The notes under the pieces: model-generated
The model's database searches: none
Told to the model about the DNA's origin: nothing
Seen by the model: the letters and a program-made list of their open reading frames with translations, nothing else
Assembly: GCA_021324135.1 (NCBI GenBank)
Contig: JAJPJO010000057.1
Span: forward strand, 1-62,736
Reading direction: 5' to 3'
Source of the DNA: Pseudomonadota bacterium
GTDB taxonomy: Bacteria > Cyanobacteriota > Vampirovibrionia > Obscuribacterales > Obscuribacteraceae
Length of the DNA stretch: 62,736 bases
Shown: in pieces, positions 29,601 through 38,147 of the stretch
How positions within the stretch are numbered: position 1 is the first letter of the stretch
Layout of the letters: every line of letters starts with the position of its first letter
Program-made: the position numbers and the translations under genes

Positions 29601-30039
29601 AACTCAGTCCTTTAGCGACCGGGGAAGCTATGCAAAGAAGGACCAAACCCAGGCCGGAGGAAAGATTCAGATCGGATCGGGTTTTCATCGAAAAGGTCAG
29701 GAAGACGAAAACACCAGCCAGAAAATGAGCAAAGGGCGAGACGAAATCAAATTCATCGCGCAGCGGTCCTGTGAAATCGTGGATGGCAAAACCGCCGACT
29801 GCGAGAATGCCGGTCCACCAGATGACTTTCATGAACTTCGGATCTTCATGCCTGTGCTTGTAGCTCAGGAAGCTGCCCGCCACCATGCAAATTCCATAAA
29901 GGACGATCATGAGCAGGTGCGTTCGAACAAAGAGACAGCTGGCAGTGACGCACAAGATACCCATAGCCAGGCAGACGACCCGGAACGGAATCGAATCCTC
30001 GGGCGGCTCTTGAATCTCGGGCTGCTTCTTCTCGCTCAT
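26644..30039 (-). CDS. TgpA-like membrane transglutaminase domain protein
   Basis: About 1131 residues. An N-terminal block of membrane helices (to about 230) is followed by a very long charged and Gly/Ser-rich linker (about 260-540), then the transglutaminase core with triad Cys861 (TGHCTDFA), His905 (DAHAWAEAY) and Asp921 (WVPFDATP), a further membrane helix and a DUF4129-like C-terminus. It belongs to the TgpA group found with MoxR and DUF58 genes. The start at ATG 30039 overlaps the DUF58 stop as ATGA, with GGAG 5 bases upstream; an in-frame ATG at 30063 would add 8 residues. It is the last gene of the moxR operon. Confidence 0.88.
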   Translation of the reverse strand: MSEKKQPEIQEPPEDSIPFRVVCLAMGILCVTASCLFVRTHLLMIVLYGICMVAGSFLSYKHRHEDPKFMKVIWWTGILAVGGFAIHDFTGPLRDEFDFVSPFAHFLAGVFVFLTFSMKTRSDLNLSSGLGLVLLCIASPVAKGLSYGALILAYLCLGAAMLYFDCVSRTISAWLARPIARAPEVPMYSRNRRLPRGNTIMLVMVIPLAALCMFLFVPRADKFLDEVWAYAKTMDLNFIFDALLGPSKPNSSPNASLAQRTHSSREWFDKNTDVMKNVKEKEEEEKRAEKKKRKEDNEDKAPLNRQKADMKTKDITSHPNIARSRDDIIQESKKKQEMDPHVAEMQMKEKEVKAQSKPDAKTNKSEKDKSDKGAGKEAEQKDKSKDSKKDPGKDKAGGKASAAGKSGSEDKAKGSNANSADKPKQQRSPSTPPAGAEEREQTSAENAENQAGGGSGKKGGRARSKSASGEGDGTGGGGSGRGRRGGGGKTGGEHGGGKYYERPGGPGKQNAPANSSKSSAGKGTNAGDVIGAGGDQEIDLENKFEGDQSLVLTVKSRRIIFLRRQCYDFYTGNTWKKSAEPKKEKIRPVRVVDGILQRELDANSAVVQNAISTPPVQPAVAPASPGNILAPAQSTADLQQSGVILNKAQPQAVKVDQSGPIGGAQPADSKYAGVRPYVFERKEERPIFRVGMADSLRTQPALPTVDLLQEITIKAKTLGKTVPAGWIPTEVKVDQDRVQVDKLGVISLDKTLERGTEIKVKTELPIYPLDVMRKMPPISVEEEDAIRNENSQYLQLPKSTSEETLKLAEDTADPSSNWFVQCEQIARYLRKNYDYDALRAVSPDCPDMVQEFLFERKTGHCTDFASAFVVLTRCVGIPSRVVTGYAPGDLNPVTGEREVHMKDAHAWAEAYIPKYGWVPFDATPTGFLPAQQREETYSIEEVKKQFDFDPDNVFGYKLTDIIACVLGTIFALVVLFFTFRALIPMLINRWKNRVIRGPEWKMYKSVARNVKRSIKLTRMASETPTEYMQRVRELVNQLKQEGKNPPEGLPDAVETFMKIYSEVYFGQRRDQMENLRYHAEQVARQSRTKVKFDAESSTAVRSKATADAATKGSEKKGKEDTRVESAIRRKK

Positions 30040-31544
30040 ATCGACTCCAGATCCTTTTCCCATTCTATCCGGGCGATTACTTCACCGACGGTCGGACCCA
30101 TCAGCTTCTTAACGTCCTCAACACTGCGACCTTTAGACTTGCGACTGGCAGCGAAGGATAGGATGCTCTGCGCTTTGCTTTCCTCCTCGGCTTCCGGTTC
30201 ATAATCCCAACCTGGAGGAATGATTGCCAATTCAAGCGGATTGCAGACGATGTCTCCCTGCCCGGGATTGTATTTCATCACCTGCTCGGTGGTTGGAATC
30301 AAAGTGAGCACGTCCTTTTCGATCACGCTGAAGGCCAGCTCGTCGGAATCATCCTCATCATCGGCGGACGAACGCGCGCTCGAGGAGATTGGCTCGACTC
30401 GCGAGAGAATCTCGGAATACAAATGAATGCCGGGATTGATGTTCTCCGGCAGGTCGTGCATGAGCGGCTCCAGCTCTTTTGAGCCGATCGGAGGATTGAT
30501 GAAGAGATTGGGCAATTGCCCTTTGTTGTAACCAAGATGGCAAAGCGATAATGCAGTGGCAACCGCCAGTTCGAATTGCTCCGGAGTTCTATAAGGCAGG
30601 CGCAAATTAATCAGCAGATCAAAAACCGGCAGTGTCTCCTGATCGAATTCCTTCACCAGCATCTCCCCCTTGCGCGCTACGGAAGGCCAGTGCACATGCC
30701 TCAAGCTGTCACCGGCTCTGTACTCGCGTACACTCCTGAAGCTTGTCGACTGGTGAGTGACTTTCGATGTATGCGAAGCCAAACCCATCATCGAGCTGAT
30801 GCCTCGCAAGTGGGGGAGAAAATTGCCGGCCATGGGATAGACCCTGGGATAAACGGTGATTGAGACATTCTTCTCCTTGTCTTTTTTTGAGACATTGATG
30901 CGCCTTGCCCACCAGACAATGCCCAGCGGAAAACAAGTGCTGATCTCGACTCCTTTGAGAAGATAAACCCCGCGCTTCAAAAGAGGCGTCGGAAACTCGA
31001 ACCATTTTTCATCGGTTAAATTTTCAATTAGCACCGGCTCTGGTGGCAATACTCTCTCAAAGGTCTTTCCATCCTTACCGCGCCTGACGACATCAACCGT
31101 CAATCTCAACCACTTGGACGGAATCATCCAGGCAAGAGGACCGAGCAGATAGCGTCGGCTGAGCTTGATCACGACGGTCGTTCCTTCCGATGAAAGAACT
31201 TCTCCAGGCAAGGAGCACTCACCCTTGATGTCGCAGAGAATGAGAAGCGGTACTACCGCGCCGATTGCCGCGCAGCAGAGAATGCCGGAGGCGAGCAAAT
31301 ATATGTATTCGTTGGCGACCAGGGCACCAAGCAAGTAAATGAAAAACGACAGCAGGAGCATACTGAAGAATCGCATCTCCATGATCAGGCTGAGACCGAA
31401 TATGCCAAGAGGCAGTCTCAGCGCGCGCTTGACTCTGGCGGGGCCGGTTTGGCTCGGATCCAACTCCAGGGGAGCAGGACCGCGATCGCGCAGGTCCGGT
31501 GAGGGCGCCGATTTTCCTAGACCTGGTTTTGGCAATTTAGGCAT
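30036..31544 (-). CDS. DUF58 domain protein
   Basis: 502 residues with two membrane helices near 50-105 and the DUF58 signature RSVREYRAGDSLRHVHW in the second half, a von Willebrand A-like fold. DUF58 proteins pair with MoxR ATPases and transglutaminase membrane proteins, probably in chaperone or envelope complex assembly. It is the middle gene of the operon: it starts 8 bases after moxR and its stop overlaps the start of the transglutaminase gene by the ATGA arrangement. The N-terminus is Pro/Lys-rich and cytosolic. Confidence 0.9.
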   Translation of the reverse strand: MPKLPKPGLGKSAPSPDLRDRGPAPLELDPSQTGPARVKRALRLPLGIFGLSLIMEMRFFSMLLLSFFIYLLGALVANEYIYLLASGILCCAAIGAVVPLLILCDIKGECSLPGEVLSSEGTTVVIKLSRRYLLGPLAWMIPSKWLRLTVDVVRRGKDGKTFERVLPPEPVLIENLTDEKWFEFPTPLLKRGVYLLKGVEISTCFPLGIVWWARRINVSKKDKEKNVSITVYPRVYPMAGNFLPHLRGISSMMGLASHTSKVTHQSTSFRSVREYRAGDSLRHVHWPSVARKGEMLVKEFDQETLPVFDLLINLRLPYRTPEQFELAVATALSLCHLGYNKGQLPNLFINPPIGSKELEPLMHDLPENINPGIHLYSEILSRVEPISSSARSSADDEDDSDELAFSVIEKDVLTLIPTTEQVMKYNPGQGDIVCNPLELAIIPPGWDYEPEAEEESKAQSILSFAASRKSKGRSVEDVKKLMGPTVGEVIARIEWEKDLESI

Positions 31545-31552
31545 GAGGCTGC

Positions 31553-32512
31553 TCAGGCTGGAACGGGCACGCTGTCGAGAATTTTTTTGATTATGTCGCT
31601 ATGGCAGATTTTGCTTGACTTCACTTTGGGAACGATGCGATGCCCGAAGACATACGGAGCGAGCAATTTGATATCCTCGGGAGTAACGTATTCTCTGCCG
31701 TCGATAAAAGCGCTCGCCTGACTGGCTTTGACCAGGAGCTGGCTGCCCCGGGGACTGACGCCCAGGACGACCGATGGATGATTGCGCGTGGCAGCCACGA
31801 CTTGCACGATGTAGTCGACCAGTTTGTCATGGACAAAGACGCCTTTGAGCGCTAACTGCATCTCGATAATATCTTTGCCGGTGAGCACCGGCTCCACGTA
31901 AAATGATTTCTCCTGCAAACTCTTCTTGATGATTTCCGCTTCCTGCACCGCATCGGGATAACCCAAAGACATCGAAATCATGAAGCGGTCGAGCTGTGCT
32001 TCCGGCAGGGGAAATGTGCCGTGGTGCTCAATCGGGTTTTGAGTGGCAATCACAAAAAACAGATCGGGCAGCGGGCGCGTGGTACCATCGGTGGTTACCT
32101 GTCGTTCTTCCATCGCCTCCAGTAAGCTGGATTGCGTCCGGGGAGTGGCCCGGTTGATTTCATCCATGAGCAGGATGTTTGTGAAAATCGGTCCAGGCAT
32201 GAAGGTAAAAGTGCCTTCCCTCTGATCGAAAATATTGATGCCTGATATATCGGAAGGCAGCAAGTCGGGAGTGGCCTGGACGCGCTTGAAATTAGCCTGG
32301 ATAGATCTGGCCAGGCTCTTCGCTAGAAGCGTTTTTCCCACACCCGGCACGTCCTCGAGAATGGCATGTCCGCCGGACAGCATGGCAACCAATGCCAATT
32401 TGCAGGCTCGGACCTGTCCAACCAGTGCCCGCCCCATATTTTCAACGATCAATTGCGCCTTCGGGCTGAGCGCAGTGATAGCGGCGTTGGATACAGTTTG
32501 CTGCCTTTGCAC
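31553..32512 (-). CDS. MoxR family AAA+ ATPase
   Basis: 319 residues. Walker A is EDVPGVGKTLLAK, Walker B LLMDEINRA, sensor 1 FVIATQNPIEHHGTFPLPEAQLDRF (read in pieces), and the lid domain ends near residue 310. These are the MoxR hallmarks. It likely acts as a chaperone-type ATPase on the DUF58/TgpA partners encoded immediately downstream. The start is GTG 32512. The promoter lies in the 160-base space shared with the divergent small membrane gene at 32677. Confidence 0.93.
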   Translation of the reverse strand: MQRQQTVSNAAITALSPKAQLIVENMGRALVGQVRACKLALVAMLSGGHAILEDVPGVGKTLLAKSLARSIQANFKRVQATPDLLPSDISGINIFDQREGTFTFMPGPIFTNILLMDEINRATPRTQSSLLEAMEERQVTTDGTTRPLPDLFFVIATQNPIEHHGTFPLPEAQLDRFMISMSLGYPDAVQEAEIIKKSLQEKSFYVEPVLTGKDIIEMQLALKGVFVHDKLVDYIVQVVAATRNHPSVVLGVSPRGSQLLVKASQASAFIDGREYVTPEDIKLLAPYVFGHRIVPKVKSSKICHSDIIKKILDSVPVPA

Positions 32513-32676
32513 AAAAGCCTCCCCAAATGCTTTCTACTCGACTACTCGTCAATTATTATCCACACGAGTTCTTGATTAAAACATTCAGTAACCGAACATG
32601 GATCCGGGGGTCGCCCGAACTTTACCGATGGACTATAATCAGGACTGAACTCAGGTGCACGGCGGTCACACTAAAC

Positions 32677-32937
32677 ATGTCGCAGAACACACGTCTACTA
32701 CTCATCGCCCTTTGCGTACTGGTAGTCTTCGGTATCTTTTTGCAGTCACTGATTGCCAGGTCTTTACAAGAGAGCTTCGGTGACAACGTCGCCAACCCTC
32801 CGCGTCTGCCTCCAGCACATCCAGAGCCAGCCAAGGGATTGGACGGTCAGCCTGCCATACCCAAAGCTGATACGCCGGCAGCCTTCAAACCCGGCGGCGG
32901 CGGAGTGAGCGAAGGCGCCAAGAAAAAGGGCAAGTAA
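32677..32937 (+). CDS. small single-span membrane protein
   Basis: 86 residues: one N-terminal hydrophobic helix (about 7-26, LLLIALCVLVVFGIFLQSL) and a Pro/Gly/Lys-rich hydrophilic tail ending KKKGK. The open frame extends up to 32527, but ATG 32677 gives a sensible membrane anchor and the earlier part is not protein-like. It is divergent from the moxR operon and convergent with the AI-2E family gene. No family recognised. Confidence 0.5.
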   Translation: MSQNTRLLLIALCVLVVFGIFLQSLIARSLQESFGDNVANPPRLPPAHPEPAKGLDGQPAIPKADTPAAFKPGGGGVSEGAKKKGK

Positions 32938-32990
32938 AGCCCGCCAGTGTCCGATAAGATTTGCGAAAGTATTAGCCTATAGAGAAAAGA

Positions 32991-34304
32991 TCAGGCGTGT
33001 CCGCCTGCTGCTTCGCTCGAGCTGATTTCGATATCACCGCTGATTGCCGTTTCTCCCTCAGCGCTTTGCTCAGCCTCAGCCTGACCTTCGTTTTTAACAC
33101 CGGCGGCATCGACCGCTTCAATAATTGGCAATCCATCACCCACCAGCTCGTCGACAATTGGATCGGGCTGAGCAAGGGCGTTTTCACCGGAGTTGGAATG
33201 GAGATGCCTGAGATGCTTGAAGAAAACGTTTATTACACATGCCACCGGCAGCGCCACTATGATGCCAAGCATTCCGTCCAGCCTGGCACCAATCATAATG
33301 GCAATGAAAATCACCACCGGGTGCAGTCCGATTACGTTTCCAATATAACGCGGTGCGATGATATTGTCTTTGAGCCACTGAAAGACATTGAAGACCAGTA
33401 TGAGCGCCAGAACTTGCACCAGGCGATTACCGGGCACATGCTCGGCTCCCTGGAGCAAAACGGCGACGATCGCCGGAATGATACCAATGGTCGGACCGAT
33501 GACCGGAACGATCTCCCAGAGCCCGAGAATGATACCGAGCGCCAGAGCATATTGGACACCCATGGCCCAGTAGACGAGGACCATAAACGCGCCGAATAAA
33601 AAGCCCAGAACAATCTGACCGCGAAAGAAGTTTTGCAGGCTCTTGTCGCTGTCGGCCAGGAAATCATGGAGCTGTTTGCGGTAGGTTCCCGGGAAATGCT
33701 CGACGATCTCATAGGACATCCGGTAACCGTCGAGCAGAAAGTAGAATGTCAAAATCAGAATACTCAAGCCGTAGAACACCCAGGTCATGGTGCCCATGGC
33801 TACACCCGATACCTGATTCATCACCACCGATGCATCCGGCTTCGGCAGGGAGGAAGCGATACTCATCAAGAATTCGGTGGGCTTCATGTAAATGTGCGCC
33901 GCCACCAGTTTTCTCTCCAGGGGGTCGAGAAGAGTGCTGCACCAGTCGACGAACGTCGGCAATTGATCGATCGTCACCTGCACGAACTGAGACATCTGCA
34001 CCACCAATGTCGGTATCACGACTATGATACCGAGTACGGTGAATATCGCACCGACTGTATAGACGGCGAGAACCGCAACAAGCCGGGATTTAACTATGCC
34101 CTCGAGCCAGTCTACCAGGCCCGAGGCGGTGTAGCAAAGGAACACCGAGATAGATAAAATGCGCAGCACATCGGAAAAGGTCTGGGCCACCTGCAGAGCC
34201 AGATAAGCAATCAACAAAGTCAGCGCCACGATAACCAGCCGTCTCTGGATTATCGCCAGTTGGGCGCCCTCATCATTCTGGGCCGGTGGTCCGTTTCTGG
34301 TCAT
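32991..34304 (-). CDS. AI-2E family / PerM-like transporter
   Basis: 437 residues with about eight membrane helices and the family's long extracytoplasmic helical region between the early and late helices; the late part contains LGIILGLWEIVPVIGPTIGIIPA and WLKDNIIAPRYIGNVIGLHP, both typical of the AI-2E transporter (PF01594) family. Members export diverse solutes, so the substrate is open. The C-terminal 70 residues are acidic and disordered. ATG 34304 has GAGGAGCG directly upstream. It starts 9 bases after the TPR gene stop, so the two are one operon. Confidence 0.9.
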   Translation of the reverse strand: MTRNGPPAQNDEGAQLAIIQRRLVIVALTLLIAYLALQVAQTFSDVLRILSISVFLCYTASGLVDWLEGIVKSRLVAVLAVYTVGAIFTVLGIIVVIPTLVVQMSQFVQVTIDQLPTFVDWCSTLLDPLERKLVAAHIYMKPTEFLMSIASSLPKPDASVVMNQVSGVAMGTMTWVFYGLSILILTFYFLLDGYRMSYEIVEHFPGTYRKQLHDFLADSDKSLQNFFRGQIVLGFLFGAFMVLVYWAMGVQYALALGIILGLWEIVPVIGPTIGIIPAIVAVLLQGAEHVPGNRLVQVLALILVFNVFQWLKDNIIAPRYIGNVIGLHPVVIFIAIMIGARLDGMLGIIVALPVACVINVFFKHLRHLHSNSGENALAQPDPIVDELVGDGLPIIEAVDAAGVKNEGQAEAEQSAEGETAISGDIEISSSEAAGGHA

Positions 34305-34313
34305 CGCTCCTCG

Positions 34314-35084
34314 TCAACGGCTGTGCAAAACTTGCTTGAGGTACTCGACTCGGGTTGTCACTGCACCATCCACGGTGCCATCTTTGTTGAGCTCGAGCAC
34401 TTTCTTGTACTCCAGAAGCGCATCTTCCTTTTTGTCCTGCTGCAGATAGGCATCAGCAAGAAGCTGGTGGAAGCGCGGCTCGTTAGGAGCAAGCAACAAA
34501 GCCATCTTCAGCTGCATCTCGCAATCCTGGAACTTTGATTGTCTCAACAATATCTCCGCCAGGCGGAAGCGTGATTCGACATCAGAGGCGTTTATCTCGA
34601 TTGCGTCTCGAAAGTGCTTTTCCGCCTCTTCGTATTGCTTCAGCCCGTTTAAAATCAAACCGAGATTAAAGTGGTAATCAGCTCGGTCCGGCTTGAGCTT
34701 CAAAGCGATGCGGGCTTCAGTCTCAGCCTCCTGCCAGCGGTTGAGATCCTTCAGCACTACAGCAAGGTTGTTGTGGTATGCGCCTCCTTGAGGGTTCAAC
34801 TCTATAGCCTTCTTGTAAGATTGAACGGCGTCATTGAACTTGCCCTGCGATTGCAGTTTAATCCCCTCAATGTTATAAGCCCTTGCCTTCTCTTTATTGC
34901 TCTCGGAAACCGGAAGTCCATCCGGCCCCTGAGCCCCGGCACCCGGTATGGTTGAGAACGGGCAAAACAGGAGGAAAGCAAGAGCGGCAAGCACAAAACA
35001 AAGCGCCCGGGCGCCGGCGTTTGTCGATATACCGGCAGCCGATTTTGTCCTGGACCTGATTATTTCCCTCGCTCTCAAGCTCAT
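34314..35084 (-). CDS. exported TPR-repeat protein
   Basis: 256 residues: signal peptide (ALCFVLAALAFLLFCPF core, AGA-type site near residue 51) and about five TPR units from residue 70 to 245, for example AIELNPQGGAYHNNLAVVLK. It is probably periplasmic and cotranscribed with the AI-2E family transporter, with which it might form a complex; that is inference from adjacency only. Its start is ATG 35084, divergent from the hydrolase at 35215. Confidence 0.78.
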   Translation of the reverse strand: MSLRAREIIRSRTKSAAGISTNAGARALCFVLAALAFLLFCPFSTIPGAGAQGPDGLPVSESNKEKARAYNIEGIKLQSQGKFNDAVQSYKKAIELNPQGGAYHNNLAVVLKDLNRWQEAETEARIALKLKPDRADYHFNLGLILNGLKQYEEAEKHFRDAIEINASDVESRFRLAEILLRQSKFQDCEMQLKMALLLAPNEPRFHQLLADAYLQQDKKEDALLEYKKVLELNKDGTVDGAVTTRVEYLKQVLHSR

Positions 35085-35214
35085 CCGTTTATCTTATCCT
35101 TGGCCAGCCGAATTTTGGCACTCTAGATCATTACTCAGGTTTTTCTTACCACCTGCCCGTAAAATTCTCCAATCAATATGTTTTATAGGAACCGCCGGGT
35201 AAACAGGAGAGCAG

Positions 35215-36176
35215 GTGATCAAGAAAAGAACCGTCCTTGTCGTTTTGATTATCTCGCTGATCTTTAATATAGTCGGCATCGTCTTCACAGCGCTTTATTT
35301 CCAGGTGCGAAAGCGGGTTCAAGCAGCCAAGAAAGAGAGCTCGCAGTACTTGACTTTATATACGGCGGCCAGAACCCAGGCTCTGGCGGACATGGATAAG
35401 CCGGGCTCCGCCTACCGCCGGGACTTTGTTTCGCATCTTGATGGCGAAGCGGACAGCTATTTGATCTGGCCCCCATTGCCGCAAGCACCCGCCAGTGTCA
35501 AAGACAAGGGTTACACTCTGGTCGTTTATCTGCACGGCATGGGCTCAAGCGCCGTTGAGCCATTTGTTTTTCCGGAAAAGAAGCCCTTCATGAGCATAAT
35601 CTCCGATGAGAGCAGCAATGCCGTATTGGCTTCGCTCAGCTACAGGAAGAAAGCCAGCTGGGGAAACGAGGCGGCGCTGGCCGACATTAACCAGAACATC
35701 AACGAGATGATGCAAGCTTACCCGGTGCGGAACATCATCGTGGCAGGCATGTCTATGGGCGGCTGCGTTTCGCTGGCTTACTCCGTCCTGGCGCCGATGA
35801 GATCAGGCAGAAAATTAAGGGCGTAATGTGCATCGAGGGTGCTGCCGAGTTAAGCGAGCTCTACAAAGCAACCCAGGCCAAAATCGTAAAGGATGCAATG
35901 GTAGAGGCCTTTAAAGGAACGCCCGAGAGCAATCCGGCAATGTACAAACAGATGAGTTTTCTCGAGCACATCGATAAGTTGAAGCCTGACACAAGGGTGG
36001 CAATTATTTATGCCGATCACGACACCACGGTCCCGGGGGCGCTCAGCCAGCAGATTGCCGCCCAATTATCAAATCACCGCATTCCTACAAAGCTGATCGA
36101 AGTACACGGCGGCCACACACCACCTGGTGAAGACTCCTGGCGCCAGGCATTCCACTTCCTGCTCACCGGCAAATAG
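35215..36176 (+). pseudogene. alpha/beta hydrolase interrupted by a one-base deletion
   Basis: The frame starting at GTG 35215 (AGGAGA upstream) encodes a membrane anchor (about 5-27), LHGMG oxyanion region and the nucleophile motif GMSMGG with Ser180, then runs into a stop at 35826. A second frame carries the rest: DEIRQKIKGVMCIEGAAEL, an acid-bearing YADHDTTVP and the catalytic His in HGGHTPPGE, ending at 36176. The two join exactly if one base is missing around 35794-35796 (gcg-cc-gat). No slippery heptamer is seen, so this is a real inactivation or a sequencing error rather than programmed frameshifting. Confidence 0.8.
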
Positions 36177-36257
36177 AGATGAGAAGCACCCGGGCTGTTG
36201 CATACTGCCGGAGCACCATTATCCTGGTACCATTATCTGAGAGTCGACAGGTGAAAT

Positions 36258-37739
36258 ATGGTCCTCAGTCCAGGAAAGAAAATTGCTGTAATTGGAACGC
36301 TCGCCCTGGCTCTCCTGTCAGGCACCGCCCCCGGTATCAGCCAGACGGAGCACTGGGACACGCGCAAGCGGGCGAAATCGCAACGGCTAACTTCATCGGC
36401 AATGAATTTTTTGAAGGAGAGAAACAGGCGACCGAGAAAATCGGATGCCCTGCTTGATGTAGCCATAACTTTATTGACCAATGCAGTCAAAACCGATGAC
36501 AGCGATCCGGTCCCCCATTACCTGCTCGGCTTGTGCCTGAGCATTCGGGGACGTTACGAGCAAGGGCTCGACACCCTCCGGCGCGCTTACCAGCTCGATC
36601 CAGGCGAACCGGAAATCTTGTTGAGCACCGGCATCACTCAATATCTAAATGGCGATTACCAGAAGGCAATCTCGCTCTGGGAGAAACTTTCCGATAAAGT
36701 AAAAAATAAAGCTCCGGTGTGCGCCTTGCTCGGATTTGCATACATGAGATCCGGAGATTTCCAAAAGGCGGAGGGCTATTTCGAGGAGTCGAGAAAACGC
36801 TCAGCCAATTGCCAGTTAGCCTATCAGGGATTGGCGATTTTGAATTATCTCAAGGGCGATCTGAATCAGTCGCGCCAGATGGCCGAGCAAGCAGAAACTT
36901 TAGGCGACTATCCACTGCTTATGCTTTTGCTGGCCAGGCTGGATTTTATCGAAGGCGATGAGACCGGTGCCGCTCAAAAACTCAAAACCTGGAATCGACT
37001 GAGCAGCAAGAGCCGGCTGCCGCGCAGCATGACTGCCATGGGCTACTCGACGCAACACGATTTTCACTTCGATCCGTTTGAAAATGAGATATATGATTCA
37101 CCAGGTGCGATGCTCGCCCGAGCCATATCGGATCAGAAGAAGGAAAAACGCCGCAAATCATATTCCAAGCAAGGAAAAGTCGATCAATCAATCTCGCTGG
37201 TGCAAAAACGAACCACTCTCAACCCCAACGACTTCATTGCCCTGCATGAAAAAGGAATGTTGCAGCTCTCATCAGCCGACTACAAAGGTGCAGTCTCGTC
37301 ATTTCAAGCTGTTTTGAACATTTGTCCGAATTGCCGTGTCGATTTGATTTATTTATCTGAGGCTCTGGCAAAAACAGGTTCAGCGGCCAATGCCAAGCAA
37401 TGTCTGGAGTACTACAAGAAAACTTTTCCAGATCAAAAACTAGCAGCCCGCTACGAAGCTATTGCCACCATATCTAGTGCCGAGCAAAGTGCTGCGCCTG
37501 CCTCGACGCCTGCTACCACTCCGCCGGTTCCCCGGCTGCCGGGTGAAGGACCTCCTGGACAGCCGGGTTCGTCCTCAATCACAGGAGCGCAAGGGCCGCA
37601 GAATTTTCCCGGCTCTTCCGGCGCTCAAGGACTGCTCGGCGGTCCGCCGGTTGCCCCGGGATCGCAGCGATTTCCCGCCGCATCACCGACTCAGCCAGGC
37701 GCGCAGCCGGTGCAAAACTCAAAGGAACCGCCATTCTAG
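36258..37739 (+). CDS. exported TPR protein with Pro/Gly-rich tail
   Basis: 493 residues: signal peptide (KKIAVIGTLALALLSGTAPG), TPR-like helices from about 65 to 400 (repeats such as YLLGLCLSIRGRYEQGLDTL), and a tail of about 85 residues dominated by Pro, Gly, Gln and Ala that is likely disordered. Likely extracytoplasmic scaffold. ATG 36258 follows the frameshifted hydrolase by about 80 bases. It marks the left border of the box-rich region: the first TTTCAC element begins 8 bases after its stop. Confidence 0.72.
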   Translation: MVLSPGKKIAVIGTLALALLSGTAPGISQTEHWDTRKRAKSQRLTSSAMNFLKERNRRPRKSDALLDVAITLLTNAVKTDDSDPVPHYLLGLCLSIRGRYEQGLDTLRRAYQLDPGEPEILLSTGITQYLNGDYQKAISLWEKLSDKVKNKAPVCALLGFAYMRSGDFQKAEGYFEESRKRSANCQLAYQGLAILNYLKGDLNQSRQMAEQAETLGDYPLLMLLLARLDFIEGDETGAAQKLKTWNRLSSKSRLPRSMTAMGYSTQHDFHFDPFENEIYDSPGAMLARAISDQKKEKRRKSYSKQGKVDQSISLVQKRTTLNPNDFIALHEKGMLQLSSADYKGAVSSFQAVLNICPNCRVDLIYLSEALAKTGSAANAKQCLEYYKKTFPDQKLAARYEAIATISSAEQSAAPASTPATTPPVPRLPGEGPPGQPGSSSITGAQGPQNFPGSSGAQGLLGGPPVAPGSQRFPAASPTQPGAQPVQNSKEPPF

Positions 37740-37746
37740 AGCGGCA

Positions 37747-37764
37747 TTTTCACCTGAGTTTCAC
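37747..37764 (+). promoter_or_regulatory. direct-repeat box 1 (glsB-like gene 1)
   Basis: TTTTCACCTGAGTTTCAC, two TTCAC units 11 bp apart. It ends 81 bases before the GlsB-like start at 37846 and points toward it. A TTGAAT -10-like hexamer follows 16 bases after the box. Confidence 0.7.
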
Positions 37765-37845
37765 ATTCTTCGTGCTACGTTTGAATACAAAGATGTATTG
37801 ATTAACGGATCGGCAGTCACCGCTGTTACTGCTTAGGAGGTTCTT

Positions 37846-38115
37846 ATGACAGTCCTAACCATTCTCTTGTACGTAGCAATAGCCACTGCCTGCGGATTTG
37901 TCGCCGAACGATTCACTCCAGGAGTGATTCCGGGCGGCATAGTTACCTCAGCGATTGTCGGCATTCTTGGTGCCTGGGTCGGCTCCATTCTGTTTGGCAC
38001 TTTCGGTCTGCAAATAGCTGGAGTCTCTCTGGTTCCCTGCATCCTTGGCTCGGCCATTCTCGTGTGCCTCCTCTCGTTATTTTCCAGAGCTTTCAAGTTG
38101 AGGGGAACTAACTAG
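37846..38115 (+). CDS. GlsB/YeaQ/YmgE family stress membrane protein
   Basis: 89 residues, three hydrophobic segments separated by glycine turns (FTPGVIPGGIVTSAIVGILGAWVG), the transglycosylase-associated GlsB/YeaQ family pattern. Members are small inner-membrane proteins induced by general stress; molecular function is unsettled. AGGAGG at 37835-37840 gives a strong ribosome site. It is preceded by direct-repeat box 1 and convergent with the sigma factor at 38148. A paralogue is at 56527-56793. Confidence 0.9.
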   Translation: MTVLTILLYVAIATACGFVAERFTPGVIPGGIVTSAIVGILGAWVGSILFGTFGLQIAGVSLVPCILGSAILVCLLSLFSRAFKLRGTN

Positions 38116-38147
38116 CACCTCAGGCGGCGGCCTTCATGCTTTAGTAT

